Assembly: GCF_900182695.1 (NCBI RefSeq)
Contig: NZ_FXTK01000013.1
Location: 53,933 to 117,932 of the forward strand
Source: Paracoccus laeviglucosivorans
Lineage (GTDB): Bacteria > Pseudomonadota > Alphaproteobacteria > Rhodobacterales > Rhodobacteraceae
Direction of reading: 5' to 3'
DNA: 64,000 nucleotides
A model generated the notes under the pieces. That model worked only from the letters and a program-made list of their open reading frames with translations, ran no database searches and had not been told where the DNA came from. Positions within the stretch are counted from its first letter, which is position 1, and the number at the start of each line of letters is the position of its first letter. Below, piece after piece: positions 8,765-17,589 of this stretch. The translations under genes and the position numbers were made by a program.

Positions 8765-9679
8765 TCAGCCGTTGGTCAGTTCGGCAGCCAGCAGACCCTG
8801 CGATGACAGGAAGCTCTGCATCTTGGCGGCTTGCGCCGGTGTCAGCGGCCATGCCGCCGGGGGCCGGGTCGGGCCGCAATCCTGACCCATGGCCGCAAGG
8901 GCCGCCTTGACGCCGGTGACGTTGGTGCCGTTCATTTCCTCGGCCCGGATTTCCTCGAACGGGGCCATGTCGGCGATAAGCGCGCGGGCGCGGGCGTAAT
9001 CCCCGCCCTCCAGCGCCGCATGGATCGCCAGCGAACGTTCCGGCCAGATGTTGATCAGCCCCGAGGTAAAGCCCCGCGCCCCCACTGCATAAAGCGCGGG
9101 TGCCCAGACCTCGGCCAGACCGCCGACCCAGATGATTGACGGATCGCAAGCAGAAATGGCGTCGGCCAGCTTCAAGGGGTTGGGCGTGGCCCATTTCACG
9201 CCGATGACACCCGGCACGGCGCACAGATCGGCAATCGCACGGGTGCCGATGGCGTCGTTGCGCAGATACAGCATCAGGGGCAGGCCGTCGCCCGCATCGG
9301 ACACGCGCTTGAGATATTCCACAACGCCGCGCGGCGACACGAACGGGTCCGGCGGCTGATGCACCATCAGACCCGCCGCGCCTGCCTTGGCCGCCGAGGC
9401 AGCCAGACGGCAGGCGTCGTTCACCGAACGCCCCACGCCCGCCAGGACCGGCGCGCGGCCCGCAACCATCTGGCAGACCTCATGGGCCATCGCCTCGGCC
9501 TCATCCACGGTCAGGGCGTAGAATTCGCCGGTATTGCCGTTCACCACCGGAATATGCAGGCCCGCGGTCAGGGCACGGTCGATGATCGGTTGCAGCAGCT
9601 TGGGTGCCAGACGGTCATTGCCGTCAAAAGGCGTCACCAGAATGCCCGAGATACCAGTCAGGGCGGATTGCAAGGTCAT
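8765..9679 (-). CDS. DapA-family aldolase/dehydratase (probable 2-keto-3-deoxy sugar acid enzyme)
   Basis: A 304-aa class I aldolase of the DHDPS/N-acetylneuraminate lyase family. Family marks are GILVTPF near residue 11, NGNTGEFYAL (the GTTGE-like loop), the catalytic Tyr in LPLMLYLRN, and the Schiff-base Lys in VIGVKWATPNP. The start at 9679 has AGGAGG 5 bp upstream; the longer frame to 9832 overlaps the RraA gene. Sitting between an araD-like dehydratase/RraA pair and a transport protein, it fits an L-2-keto-3-deoxyarabonate dehydratase or aldolase, not lysine synthesis. The exact reaction is inferred. Confidence 0.87.
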   Translation of the reverse strand: MTLQSALTGISGILVTPFDGNDRLAPKLLQPIIDRALTAGLHIPVVNGNTGEFYALTVDEAEAMAHEVCQMVAGRAPVLAGVGRSVNDACRLAASAAKAGAAGLMVHQPPDPFVSPRGVVEYLKRVSDAGDGLPLMLYLRNDAIGTRAIADLCAVPGVIGVKWATPNPLKLADAISACDPSIIWVGGLAEVWAPALYAVGARGFTSGLINIWPERSLAIHAALEGGDYARARALIADMAPFEEIRAEEMNGTNVTGVKAALAAMGQDCGPTRPPAAWPLTPAQAAKMQSFLSSQGLLAAELTNG

Positions 9680-9693
9680 AGTCGCCTCCTGCT

Positions 9694-10407
9694 TTATCGG
9701 CCCGTGCGGGCGCGCCATTCGTCGTATTTCTGCTGGTTTTCCTCTTTGGTGCAGGGATAAAGGCCAATGATGGCCGCGCCGCCCTGCACCTGCTCCAGCA
9801 CGAAATCCTCGAATGATTCCATGCCGGTGCATTCATCGGCGATCTCATCGGCCAGATGCGCCGGGATGACCATCACGCCGTCCTTGTCGCCGACCATGAT
9901 GTCGCCCGGAAACACGGCCGCATCGCCGCAACTGATGGGCACGTCGATGTCCAGCGCCTCGTGCAGGGTCAGGTTGGTCGGCGCGCTGGATTTCGCGAAA
10001 TAGGCAGGCATGTCCAGCTTGCCTATGCCTTCGGCATCGCGCATCCCGGCATCCGTTACCACGCCCGCCGCCCCGCGCAGGGCCAGCCGCGTGATCAGGA
10101 TCGACCCCGCCGTGGCGGCGCGGGCATCCTTGCGCCCGTCCATCACCAGCACATGGCCGGGCGGGCAGGTTTCCACCGCCACGCGCTGCGGGTGGTCGGG
10201 ATTGCGAAACACGGTGATCGGGTTACGATCCTCGCGCGCGGGGATATAGCGCAGGGTAAAGGCCGGCCCGACCATGTTTTCATCCTTGGGCGCGACCGGA
10301 ATGACGCCCTGAATGAACTGGTTGCGCAGGCCGCGCTTGTAAAGCGCCGTGGCGATGGACGCCGTGGAAACCTTTTTCAGCTTGGCGCGGGTTTCGTCGG
10401 AAAGCAT
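9694..10407 (-). CDS. RraA-family protein (4-hydroxy-4-methyl-2-oxoglutarate aldolase-like)
   Basis: A 237-aa RraA/HMG-aldolase family protein. Family marks are VSTASIATALYKRG at the N-terminus, the GAAGVVTDAGMRDAEGI segment carrying the conserved Arg-Asp pair, and PGDIMVGDKDGVMVIP near residue 175. Members are metal-dependent aldolases or oxaloacetate decarboxylases, or in gamma-proteobacteria inhibitors of RNase E. The catabolic neighbourhood favours an aldolase, decarboxylase or hydratase acting on a 2-oxo acid. It starts 12 bp after the dehydratase stop and lies 14 bp before the DapA-family gene, so the three form a tight operon. Confidence 0.85.
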   Translation of the reverse strand: MLSDETRAKLKKVSTASIATALYKRGLRNQFIQGVIPVAPKDENMVGPAFTLRYIPAREDRNPITVFRNPDHPQRVAVETCPPGHVLVMDGRKDARAATAGSILITRLALRGAAGVVTDAGMRDAEGIGKLDMPAYFAKSSAPTNLTLHEALDIDVPISCGDAAVFPGDIMVGDKDGVMVIPAHLADEIADECTGMESFEDFVLEQVQGGAAIIGLYPCTKEENQQKYDEWRARTGR

Positions 10408-10419
10408 GTGCTGGCCCCT

Positions 10420-12156
10420 TTAGTTGATCACCGGCTCGTCCACCGGACGGCCATAATCGGTTTTCAGGAAATCGAAGTCGCAGCCCTTGTCGGCCTGTTC
10501 GATATGCTTGCTGAACATGTAGCCGTAACCGCGTTCGTATTTGCGTTCCGGCTCGGCCCAGGCGGCGCGGCGCTCGGCCAGTTCGGCATCGGGGACCAGC
10601 ATGTTCAGGCTGCGGTTCGGGATGTCCAGTTCCACCATGTCGCCGGTCTTCAGCAGGGCCAGCGGCCCGCCCACGAATGCCTCGGGCGAGACGTGCAGCA
10701 CACATGCCCCGAAGCTGGTTCCCGACATCCGCGCGTCCGAGATGCGAACCATGTCGCGCAGGCCCAGCTTCAGCAGCGCCTTGGGCATCGGGATCATGCC
10801 CCATTCCGGCATCCCCGGCCCGCCCTGCGGACCCGCATTGCGCAGGACCAGCACCGTGTCGGGGGTCAGCGGATAGTCCGGGTCGTCGATGATCTTCTTC
10901 ATCTCGGGGTAGCTGTCGGCAACCAGCGCGGGGCCGGTATGCTTATGGAATTTCGGATCGCAGGCGGCGGGCTTGATGACCGCGCCATCGGGGCAAAGAT
11001 TGCCCTTCAGCACCGCCAGCGAGCCTTCGTGATAGACCGGGTTTGACAGCGGACGGATCACGTCCTCGTTCCAGATCTTCACATCCTCAAGACCGTCGGT
11101 CAGCGATTTCCCCGTCACGGTGATCGCGCTGGAATCCAGCTTGTCGCCCAATTGCTTCATCAGCGCGCGGATACCGCCTGCATAGAAGAAATCCTCCATC
11201 AGATAGGCCGTGCCCGAGGGACGGATATTGGCGATGACGGGCGTGGTGCGGCCGATGCGGTCCAGATCGTCCAGTTCCAGCGGCACGCCCGCGCGGCGGG
11301 CCATGGCGATCAGATGGATGATCGCATTGGTCGAACAGCCCGTGGCCATGGCGACCGTCACGGCGTTTTTCACGGAAACCGGGGTGATGATCTTTTCGGG
11401 GGTCAGATCCTCCCACACCATCTCGACCACGCGGCGCCCGCAGGCCGCCGACATGCGCTGGTGGTTGGCATCCGCCGCCGGGATCGACGATGCGCCGGGC
11501 AAAGTCAGGCCCATGCCTTCGGCGATCGCGGTCATGGTGGATGCCGTGCCCATCGTCATGCAATGGCCATAGGATCGGGCGATGCCGCCTTCGATGCCCT
11601 GCCATTCTTCCTTGCTGATCGTTCCGGCGCGGCGTTCGTCCCAGTATTTGAATCCGTCGGTCCCCGAGCCAAGGTATTTTCCGGCATAGTTCCCGCGCAG
11701 CATCGGACCGGCGGGCAGGAAAATGAATGGCAGCCCCATGCTGACCGCGCCCATGACCAGTGCGGGCGTCGTCTTGTCGCAGCCGCCCATCAGCACCGCC
11801 CCGTCGATGGGATGCGAGCGCAGCAGCTCCTCGGTCTCCATCGCCAGCATGTTGCGGTAAAGCATGGTGGTCGGCTTGACGAAGTTTTCCGACAGTGACA
11901 GCGCGGGCAGTTCCATCGGGAAGCCGCCAGCCTGCAGGATGCCGCGTTTCACCCATTCCACGCGGTCCTTGAAATGCATGTGGCAGGGCTGCGCTTCGGA
12001 CCATGTGTTGATGATCGCGATAATCGGCTTGCCCTGCCAATCCTCGGGTGCGTAGCCCATTTGCATCGTGCGCGAGCGGTGGCCGAAGCTGCGTTGATCG
12101 TCAGGCAGCATCCAGCGCGCCGAACGAAGTTCTTCGTAAGTCTTCTTGGCGACCAT
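10420..12156 (-). CDS. araD: IlvD/Edd-family sugar acid dehydratase, L-arabinonate dehydratase-like
   Basis: A 578-aa Fe-S dehydratase that removes water from aldonic acids to give 2-keto-3-deoxy acids. Cluster ligands are visible at Cys58 (EAQPCHMH), Cys126 (MGGCDKTTPA) and Cys199 (YGHCMTMGTAS). Their spacing is the same as in rhizobial L-arabinonate dehydratase, and the length is nearly equal. The catalytic Ser lies in ISDARMSGTSFG (about 478). The start at 12156 follows GGAAGGAGG; the frame to 12201 adds 15 unlikely residues. It is the first gene of the operon, preceded by a recognisable promoter and element (12207-12235) and divergent from a GntR regulator. D-xylonate or another pentonate is possible as substrate. 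Confidence 0.88.
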   Translation of the reverse strand: MVAKKTYEELRSARWMLPDDQRSFGHRSRTMQMGYAPEDWQGKPIIAIINTWSEAQPCHMHFKDRVEWVKRGILQAGGFPMELPALSLSENFVKPTTMLYRNMLAMETEELLRSHPIDGAVLMGGCDKTTPALVMGAVSMGLPFIFLPAGPMLRGNYAGKYLGSGTDGFKYWDERRAGTISKEEWQGIEGGIARSYGHCMTMGTASTMTAIAEGMGLTLPGASSIPAADANHQRMSAACGRRVVEMVWEDLTPEKIITPVSVKNAVTVAMATGCSTNAIIHLIAMARRAGVPLELDDLDRIGRTTPVIANIRPSGTAYLMEDFFYAGGIRALMKQLGDKLDSSAITVTGKSLTDGLEDVKIWNEDVIRPLSNPVYHEGSLAVLKGNLCPDGAVIKPAACDPKFHKHTGPALVADSYPEMKKIIDDPDYPLTPDTVLVLRNAGPQGGPGMPEWGMIPMPKALLKLGLRDMVRISDARMSGTSFGACVLHVSPEAFVGGPLALLKTGDMVELDIPNRSLNMLVPDAELAERRAAWAEPERKYERGYGYMFSKHIEQADKGCDFDFLKTDYGRPVDEPVIN

Positions 12157-12206
12157 TTTTCCTCCTTCCCGCGCCAGAATCGGCTTTGGCGCGGCCCTCA
12201 TTCATA

Positions 12207-12235
12207 CTAATATTTTAGTGCATCACTTATATCAA
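12207..12235 (-). promoter_or_regulatory. Promoter and putative GntR operator of the dehydratase operon
   Basis: Read on the minus strand, TTGATA (12235-12230) and TATTAG are separated by 17 bp, a plausible sigma-70 promoter for the dehydratase operon. The 18-bp block 12207-12224 (GATGCACTAAAATATTAG on the minus strand) lies over the spacer and -10 and recurs with only three differences at 17554-17571. The placement suits a repressor site for the GntR protein encoded next door. The site assignment is inference. Confidence 0.6.
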
Positions 12236-12303
12236 CTACTATATTTGTATCGTTGTGCCCGCCCCCGCCGAGGACTAGAATCGGGATCAAGAAGGAAATG
12301 ATG

Positions 12304-13017
12304 ATGAACAGCTCGCTCGCCTCGTCTTTTGGTTTGCCCGAACCGTTGATGCCCAACACGACCGGGGCCACGGTCCAGCGTGTCTATGACGATCTGCGTC
12401 GCCGCATCATTTCGCTGCAACTGCCCCCCGACACCACCTTGTCGCGGGCCGAACTGACCGAGACATATGAGGTCAGCCAGACCCCCTTGCGCGAAGCCAT
12501 GCAGCTTTTGAAACAAGAGGGGCTGGTCCGCATCTATCCGCAGTCCAAGACCGTCGTGACCCGCATCGACGTGCCGCAGATCCACGAAGCGCATTTCCTG
12601 CGCGTCGCGTTGGAGACCGAGGTGGTGCGGCGACTTGCCAGCATGGACAACGCATCGCTGGTCACGCGCGCGCGCTCGATCATTCGGATGCAAGAGGCGG
12701 TGGCCGACGATCCCGAACAGCTGGCCGTATTCCAGGAACTGGATGAACTGTTCCATCAGACGCTGTTTGCGGGCGTCAGTCGCAGCGGGCTTCACATGCT
12801 GGTGCGCGAACGTTCCGGGCATCTGGACCGCATCCGCCGCTTGCATTTGCCGGAAAAAGGCAAGGCTGCGGGAACCATCGCGGGCCATGTGGCCATCATC
12901 GACGCGCTGGCCGACCGATCACCGCAAGGCGCGGTCGATGCCATGCGCGACCACCTGAGCCGGACAATATCGAAGGTCGAGGATCTGCGGCAGATCCATC
13001 CGGGCTACTTCGCCTGA
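12304..13017 (+). CDS. GntR-family transcriptional regulator (FadR/FCD type)
   Basis: A 237-aa regulator with an N-terminal winged helix (about 20-90; VYDDLRRRIISLQLPP, LTETYEVSQTPLREAMQLLKQEGL) and an all-helical FCD ligand domain (about 95-230; HxxDxxFH-like ELDELFHQTLF). The start at 12304 has AAGGAA 6 bp upstream; two ATGs just before it (12298, 12301) are also possible. It is divergent from the dehydratase operon and placed between the two arms of the catabolic cluster. It is therefore the natural candidate to bind the repeated element at 12207 and 17554 and to respond to a sugar acid or its keto-deoxy product. Confidence 0.88.
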   Translation: MNSSLASSFGLPEPLMPNTTGATVQRVYDDLRRRIISLQLPPDTTLSRAELTETYEVSQTPLREAMQLLKQEGLVRIYPQSKTVVTRIDVPQIHEAHFLRVALETEVVRRLASMDNASLVTRARSIIRMQEAVADDPEQLAVFQELDELFHQTLFAGVSRSGLHMLVRERSGHLDRIRRLHLPEKGKAAGTIAGHVAIIDALADRSPQGAVDAMRDHLSRTISKVEDLRQIHPGYFA

Positions 13018-13022
13018 AAGCG

Positions 13023-13042
13023 CCCCGGTCAGTTGACCGGGG
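13023..13042. other. Palindrome between convergent genes
   Basis: A perfect 9-bp inverted repeat (CCCCGGTCA / TGACCGGGG, 2-nt spacer) overlaps the stop of the 2-hydroxyacid dehydrogenase gene and lies 6 bp after the GntR stop. It can form a hairpin in either transcript; no T-run is present, so termination is uncertain. Confidence 0.45.
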
Positions 13043-13967
13043 TCAGCAATGGCCGGCCCGCATAGAAGGCCGCGATATTGTCCAGCGCCAGTTGCGCCAT
13101 GCGATCGCGGGTTTCCACGGTGCCGCTGGCGTGATGGGGATAGAACACCGCATTCGGCAGCGCCGTCAGCGCCGGGTCGGGGTTGGGCTCATTCAGGTAG
13201 ACGTCCAGCCCCGCCGATGCCAGCCGCCCGTCACGCAAAGCCGCGATCAGCGCTGCCTCATCCGTGACCGATCCGCGCGCCACGCTGACCAGCGTGCCTT
13301 GCGGCCCAAGCGCCTTGATCACCTGCGCCGAGATCAGCCCTTCGGTGTCCGGCCCGCCGGGGGTCGCGACGATCAGGATGTCAGCCCAATCGGCCAGCGC
13401 GGTCAGATCGTCATAGAACGCATAATCCACCGGCTTCCTGCTGCGCCCGAAATAGCCGATCTGATGCCCCAGCGCCGTGCAGCGCGTGGCGATGGCGCGT
13501 CCGATATTGCCCAGACCGACGATCCCCGTCCGCTTGGCATGGGTCGAAGCGGTCAGGGGAAACATCCCCTGCCGCCCCCAGTCGCCGGAACGGACATAGG
13601 CATCGGCCTGCACGAATTGCCGCCTTGCCGCCAGCATCAGCAGGATCGCCATATTCGCCACATCCTCGACCAGCGCGTCCGAGGTATTCGTCAGCTTGAT
13701 ACCGCGCCGGGTCATCTCGGGCAGGTCCATCGGCTCATACCCGGCGCTGGAACAGGCGACCAGTTCCAGCGCGGGCAGACGATCAAGCAGCGGCTTGTCC
13801 ACGTGGTAATGGCCGTTCACCACCATCGCGCGGCAGACCGGCCCCGCCTGCACCAGCAGCGCATCAGGGTCGGCGGCCAGATCAAGGCGGTGCAGGGTGT
13901 AGTTTTCCTCAAGCGCGTTCATCTGCGCGGGACGCAGGGGAACGGCGACCAGAACGTCGGGCTTCAT
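13029..13967 (-). CDS. D-isomer-specific 2-hydroxyacid dehydrogenase
   Basis: A 312-aa NAD(P)-dependent dehydrogenase. The Rossmann dinucleotide loop is GIVGLGNIGRAIA (about 148). The catalytic Arg is in VSVARGSVTDEAAL, the Glu in LDVYLNEP and the His in YPHHASGT, all in the usual order. Relatives reduce glyoxylate, hydroxypyruvate or 2-keto sugar acids. Its start overlaps the ABC ATPase stop by 4 bp (ATGA type), making it the last gene of the transporter operon and linking it to metabolism of the imported compound. Confidence 0.88.
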   Translation of the reverse strand: MKPDVLVAVPLRPAQMNALEENYTLHRLDLAADPDALLVQAGPVCRAMVVNGHYHVDKPLLDRLPALELVACSSAGYEPMDLPEMTRRGIKLTNTSDALVEDVANMAILLMLAARRQFVQADAYVRSGDWGRQGMFPLTASTHAKRTGIVGLGNIGRAIATRCTALGHQIGYFGRSRKPVDYAFYDDLTALADWADILIVATPGGPDTEGLISAQVIKALGPQGTLVSVARGSVTDEAALIAALRDGRLASAGLDVYLNEPNPDPALTALPNAVFYPHHASGTVETRDRMAQLALDNIAAFYAGRPLLTPVN

Positions 13968-15595
13968 GCGGGGATCAGTCCTTCTTCCTGTCTGGCGGTG
14001 CGGCGGGCGGCCTGCACCTGCGGATCGGGGTCAAGGCTCGCGGCCAGTAGCGCGCGGGTATAGGGCTCGCGCGGGTCTTCGAAGATTTGCCGGACCGAAC
14101 CTTCCTCGACGATCTGGCCCGCCTTCATGACGATGACGCGATCCGCGAAATCGCGCACCACCGGCAGGTCATGGGCGATGAACAGATAGGACAGCCCGAA
14201 TTCGCGCCGCAACCCGTCCAGCAGCTCGATCACCTGCGCCTGAATGGACACGTCCAGCGCCGAGACCGCCTCGTCGCAGACGATCAGCTTCGGCTCCATC
14301 GCCAAGGCCCGCGCAATCGCGATCCGCTGCCGCTGCCCGCCCGAGAACTGGTGCGGATAGCGGCCTGCCATATCGGCGCGCAGGCCCACCTTGACCAGCA
14401 GTTCCGCCACCCGGTCGCGCCACTGATTTTTCGGCAGGATTTCTGGATGGATCACCCATGCCTCGGAAATCAGCTGATAGACGGTCATGCGCGGGTTCAG
14501 CGATTGCGTCGGGTCCTGGAACACCATCTGCAGGTCGCGACGACAGCCGAACAATTCGCGCGGGGTCATCGCCATCAGGTCGCGGCCCTGATACATCACC
14601 CGGCCCGCATCTGGATCGTCCAGCCGCAGGATCGCGCGGGCCAGCGTGGATTTGCCACTGCCGGATTCGCCGACCACCGCCACGGTTTCACCCGGCATGA
14701 TCGTCAGGTTCACGCCTTTCAGCGCATGAAAGCCGCCGTAATGCTTTTGCAGGTTCTGCGCCAGCAGCAGGGGCTGACCCGAACGGTCGCGTTCCTCGGG
14801 CATCGCGCCCTTGCCGGGGGCCGCGTCGATCAGCTTGCGGGTATAGGGGTGCTGCGGATTGGCATAGACCGCCGCAGCATCGCCGGTTTCCACGATGCAG
14901 CCGCCATTCATCACCACCACGCGGTCGGCGATTTCTGCGACCACGCCCAGATCGTGGGTAATCAGCAACAGGCCCATGCCGGTTTCCTGCTGCAATTCCT
15001 GCAACAGCTCCAGCACCTGCGCCTGCACGGTCACGTCCAGCGCGGTTGTAGGTTCATCCGCGATCAGGATGTCGGGCTTGCAGGCCAATGCCATGGCGAT
15101 CATCAGGCGCTGCCGCTGTCCGCCGGAAAACTGGTGCGGATATTTCCGCATCGCAACCTCGGGTTCCGGCACGCCGACGCGGCGCAGCAGTTCCAGCGCG
15201 CGGGCATCGGCCTTGGCGCGTGCTCCGCCATGGGTCGTCACCATCTCGGCGATCTGCCAGCCGACGGTATAGACCGGGTTCAGGTGCGCCAGCGGATCCT
15301 GAAAGATCATCGCGATCTTGGCCCCGTTGACGCGGCGGCGTTCTTCGGCGGTCATCGACAGCATGTCGCGACCGTTCAGCAGGATCGTGCCCGATGTGAT
15401 CTTGCCCGGCGGCATGTCGATCAGGTTCATCACGGCAGATGCCGACACGGATTTCCCCGAGCCCGACTCGCCCAGGATCGCCAGCGTCTCGCCCCGGTCC
15501 AGATGCCAGCTGACATTTTGGACCGCCTTCACCGTGCCCGCGACGGTGTGGAATTCGACCGACAGGTCGCGGACTTCCAACAGGTGATCAGCCAT
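13964..15595 (-). CDS. Fused double ABC ATPase of peptide/nickel-type importer (DppD-DppF fusion)
   Basis: A 543-aa protein with two complete nucleotide-binding domains. Each has a Walker A loop (ILGESGSGKS near 38, VVGESGSGKS near 315), a signature FSGGQRQR and a Walker B ending in DEPTTALD or DEAVSALD. It is a natural fusion of the DppD and DppF type subunits. It energises import through the two permeases encoded just upstream. The start at 15595 overlaps the permease stop by 8 bp; the frame to 15646 has no better start. Confidence 0.93.
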   Translation of the reverse strand: MADHLLEVRDLSVEFHTVAGTVKAVQNVSWHLDRGETLAILGESGSGKSVSASAVMNLIDMPPGKITSGTILLNGRDMLSMTAEERRRVNGAKIAMIFQDPLAHLNPVYTVGWQIAEMVTTHGGARAKADARALELLRRVGVPEPEVAMRKYPHQFSGGQRQRLMIAMALACKPDILIADEPTTALDVTVQAQVLELLQELQQETGMGLLLITHDLGVVAEIADRVVVMNGGCIVETGDAAAVYANPQHPYTRKLIDAAPGKGAMPEERDRSGQPLLLAQNLQKHYGGFHALKGVNLTIMPGETVAVVGESGSGKSTLARAILRLDDPDAGRVMYQGRDLMAMTPRELFGCRRDLQMVFQDPTQSLNPRMTVYQLISEAWVIHPEILPKNQWRDRVAELLVKVGLRADMAGRYPHQFSGGQRQRIAIARALAMEPKLIVCDEAVSALDVSIQAQVIELLDGLRREFGLSYLFIAHDLPVVRDFADRVIVMKAGQIVEEGSVRQIFEDPREPYTRALLAASLDPDPQVQAARRTARQEEGLIPA

Positions 15596-16514
15596 TCTTG
15601 CGTCCCCCCATTTCAAGGCGCCAGCGTTGCGTCGGGTCCAGCGCAATGCGCAGCCAGTTCGACAGCAGGTTCAGCGAAAGCGTCGTCAGGATGATCGCCA
15701 GACCGGGCCAGAAGGACAGCCACCAGGCGTTCGTCAGATAGGGCCGGCCCTGCGACACCATCAGACCCCAGGTGATGTCGGGTGCCTGAATACCGATGCC
15801 AAGAAAGGACAGCGAGGATTCGGCCAGCATCACGAAGGCGAAATCCAGCGTGGCGATGGTCACCAGCGTCGGGAACACCACGGGCAGGATGTGGCGGAAC
15901 ACGATGCGCTTGTGCGACGCGCCCATGACTTTGGCGGCTTGCACGAACATGCGTTCGCGGACCTCCAGCGTCTCGGCGCGGGTGGTGCGCAGATAGATCG
16001 GGATGCGCGTGATCGCCAGCACCAGCACGATATTGGCGATCGACGGCTCCAGCATATACAGCACGATCACCGCCAGCAGCAGCGACGGGAACGACATGAT
16101 GACGTCGCCCAGCCGCATGATCCACTGGGCCGAGCGTTTGCGCGAATAGCCCGCGACCAGCCCCAACCCGCAGCCGATGATGGCCGAGAAGAACACCGCC
16201 CCCGCGGCCACCATCAGCGTGTTTTGCGCCGCCACGATGATCCGCGCCAGCAGCGGCCGCCCCAGCGCATCCGCGCCAAGGAAGAAGACCCAGCCACGTT
16301 CCAGATCGAAAGGCGCGGCATTGCGTCCGCGCAGGTTTTGCTTGGTCGCCAGATCGCCCAGCAGCATCGGGCCGAATATTGCGCATAGCACGGCGATCAG
16401 CAGGAAAAGCGCGGCGAAGAAGGCGAACTTGTCGGCCCACAGCATGGCCAGCCATTGCGCGGCGCGGCCCTTGGGCTTGGGTTCAGATATGGTTCGAGTG
16501 TCTGTCATGCTCAT
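15588..16514 (-). CDS. ABC transporter permease, DppC type
   Basis: A 308-aa inner-membrane permease with an N-terminal OppC-type segment (RAAQWLAMLWADKFAFFAAL) and about six membrane helices. The EAA loop is visible as RAETLEVRERMFVQAAKVMG followed by ASHKRIVFRHILP. It is paired with the DppB-type permease 3 bp upstream and with the double ATPase downstream. The partner binding protein is probably the family-5 protein at 7156-8676. Confidence 0.92.
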   Translation of the reverse strand: MSMTDTRTISEPKPKGRAAQWLAMLWADKFAFFAALFLLIAVLCAIFGPMLLGDLATKQNLRGRNAAPFDLERGWVFFLGADALGRPLLARIIVAAQNTLMVAAGAVFFSAIIGCGLGLVAGYSRKRSAQWIMRLGDVIMSFPSLLLAVIVLYMLEPSIANIVLVLAITRIPIYLRTTRAETLEVRERMFVQAAKVMGASHKRIVFRHILPVVFPTLVTIATLDFAFVMLAESSLSFLGIGIQAPDITWGLMVSQGRPYLTNAWWLSFWPGLAIILTTLSLNLLSNWLRIALDPTQRWRLEMGGRKNG

Positions 16515-16517
16515 CGC

Positions 16518-17432
16518 TCAATACCGGATGCGGGGATCGAGGATCGCGTAAGCAATGTCGATCAGCAGGTTCATCAGAAAGATCGCCAGCGCCGAAACCA
16601 TGATCGCGGCCAGCACCACGGCGAAATCCCGCAAAAGGATGCTGTCGATCATCAGCTTGCCGATGCCGGGAAAGCCGAAGATCGTTTCGATCACCACGGC
16701 GCCGTTCAGGATGGCGGCGGCCTGATCGCCGATCACGGTGATGACTGGCAGCATGGCGTTGCGCAGCCCGTGGACAAAGATGATGGGCCGGGTCCGCACG
16801 CCCTTGGCACGGGCGGTCTTGACATAGGCCGAACCCAACACGGTGATCATTGAGCCGCGCACGACCTGCAGGATCAGGCCAAAGGGGCGGATGAACAGCA
16901 CGGCAACCGGCAGGATCCAGTGCCAGACGCTGCCCGTGCCCGATGTGGGCAGCCAGTGCAGGTTCACCGCGAAGACGACGATCGCGACGATCGCAATCCA
17001 GAAATCCGGGGCGGATGCACCAACCAGCGAAAAGAAGGTGGCGATGCGGTCGAAGACGCCCCCAACCTTGAATGCCGCAAGCGAGCCGATGACGATGGCC
17101 GCGGCTGTCACCAGGCTCATGGTGATGACGGCCAGCGTCAGCGTCCAGCCGAATGCCTCAAGCACGACATCCATCGCGGGGCGGGCCTGCCGGATGGAAT
17201 CGCCGAAATTCCCCTGCAGCAGATCGCCGACATAGCGCCCGAACTGCACGATCAGCGGATCGTTGAAGCCGTGGAGTTCGCGAAACTGGTCGCGCATCTC
17301 GGTCGTGGCGTCCAGCGGCAGGTAAAGGTTCGTCGGATCGCCCGTAAGTCGCGACAGGAAAAACACAAGGATCACCAGCCCCACCAGCGACACCGCGCTG
17401 GCCAAAGCCCGTTTTCCGATGAATGAGTTCAT
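16518..17432 (-). CDS. ABC transporter permease, DppB type
   Basis: A 304-aa permease with the usual DppB N-terminus (about residues 6-26 hydrophobic, then LTGDPTNLYLP) and an EAA loop reading GSAYVKTARAKGV followed by RNAMLPVITVIGDQ. It is the first gene of the transporter operon, with the promoter and shared element about 120 bp upstream at 17554-17571. Together with DppC-, DppDF- and the distant binding protein it makes a complete importer. Confidence 0.92.
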   Translation of the reverse strand: MNSFIGKRALASAVSLVGLVILVFFLSRLTGDPTNLYLPLDATTEMRDQFRELHGFNDPLIVQFGRYVGDLLQGNFGDSIRQARPAMDVVLEAFGWTLTLAVITMSLVTAAAIVIGSLAAFKVGGVFDRIATFFSLVGASAPDFWIAIVAIVVFAVNLHWLPTSGTGSVWHWILPVAVLFIRPFGLILQVVRGSMITVLGSAYVKTARAKGVRTRPIIFVHGLRNAMLPVITVIGDQAAAILNGAVVIETIFGFPGIGKLMIDSILLRDFAVVLAAIMVSALAIFLMNLLIDIAYAILDPRIRY

Positions 17433-17553
17433 AAGCCCACCCCCCTCCCTTGGGTTTTTGACGGTGGCGCGGGCCGCCGTCCGGGTTCTGTGCCGTTTTG
17501 CCCGGCAGGCTCCTCAACCCGTCAGGCATCCATGCGAATCATCGCATCCATAA

Positions 17554-17571
17554 TTGATATATTAGTGCATC
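17554..17571 (-). promoter_or_regulatory. Second copy of the putative GntR operator, at the transporter promoter
   Basis: On the minus strand GATGCACTAATATATCAA matches the 12207-12224 block at 15 of 18 positions. A possible promoter overlaps it: TTCACA, 16 bp, then TAATAT. It lies about 120 bp before the DppB-type permease and would let one regulator control the two separated halves of the pathway. Confidence 0.6.
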
Positions 17572-17589
17572 TAGGATTTTTGTGAACCG

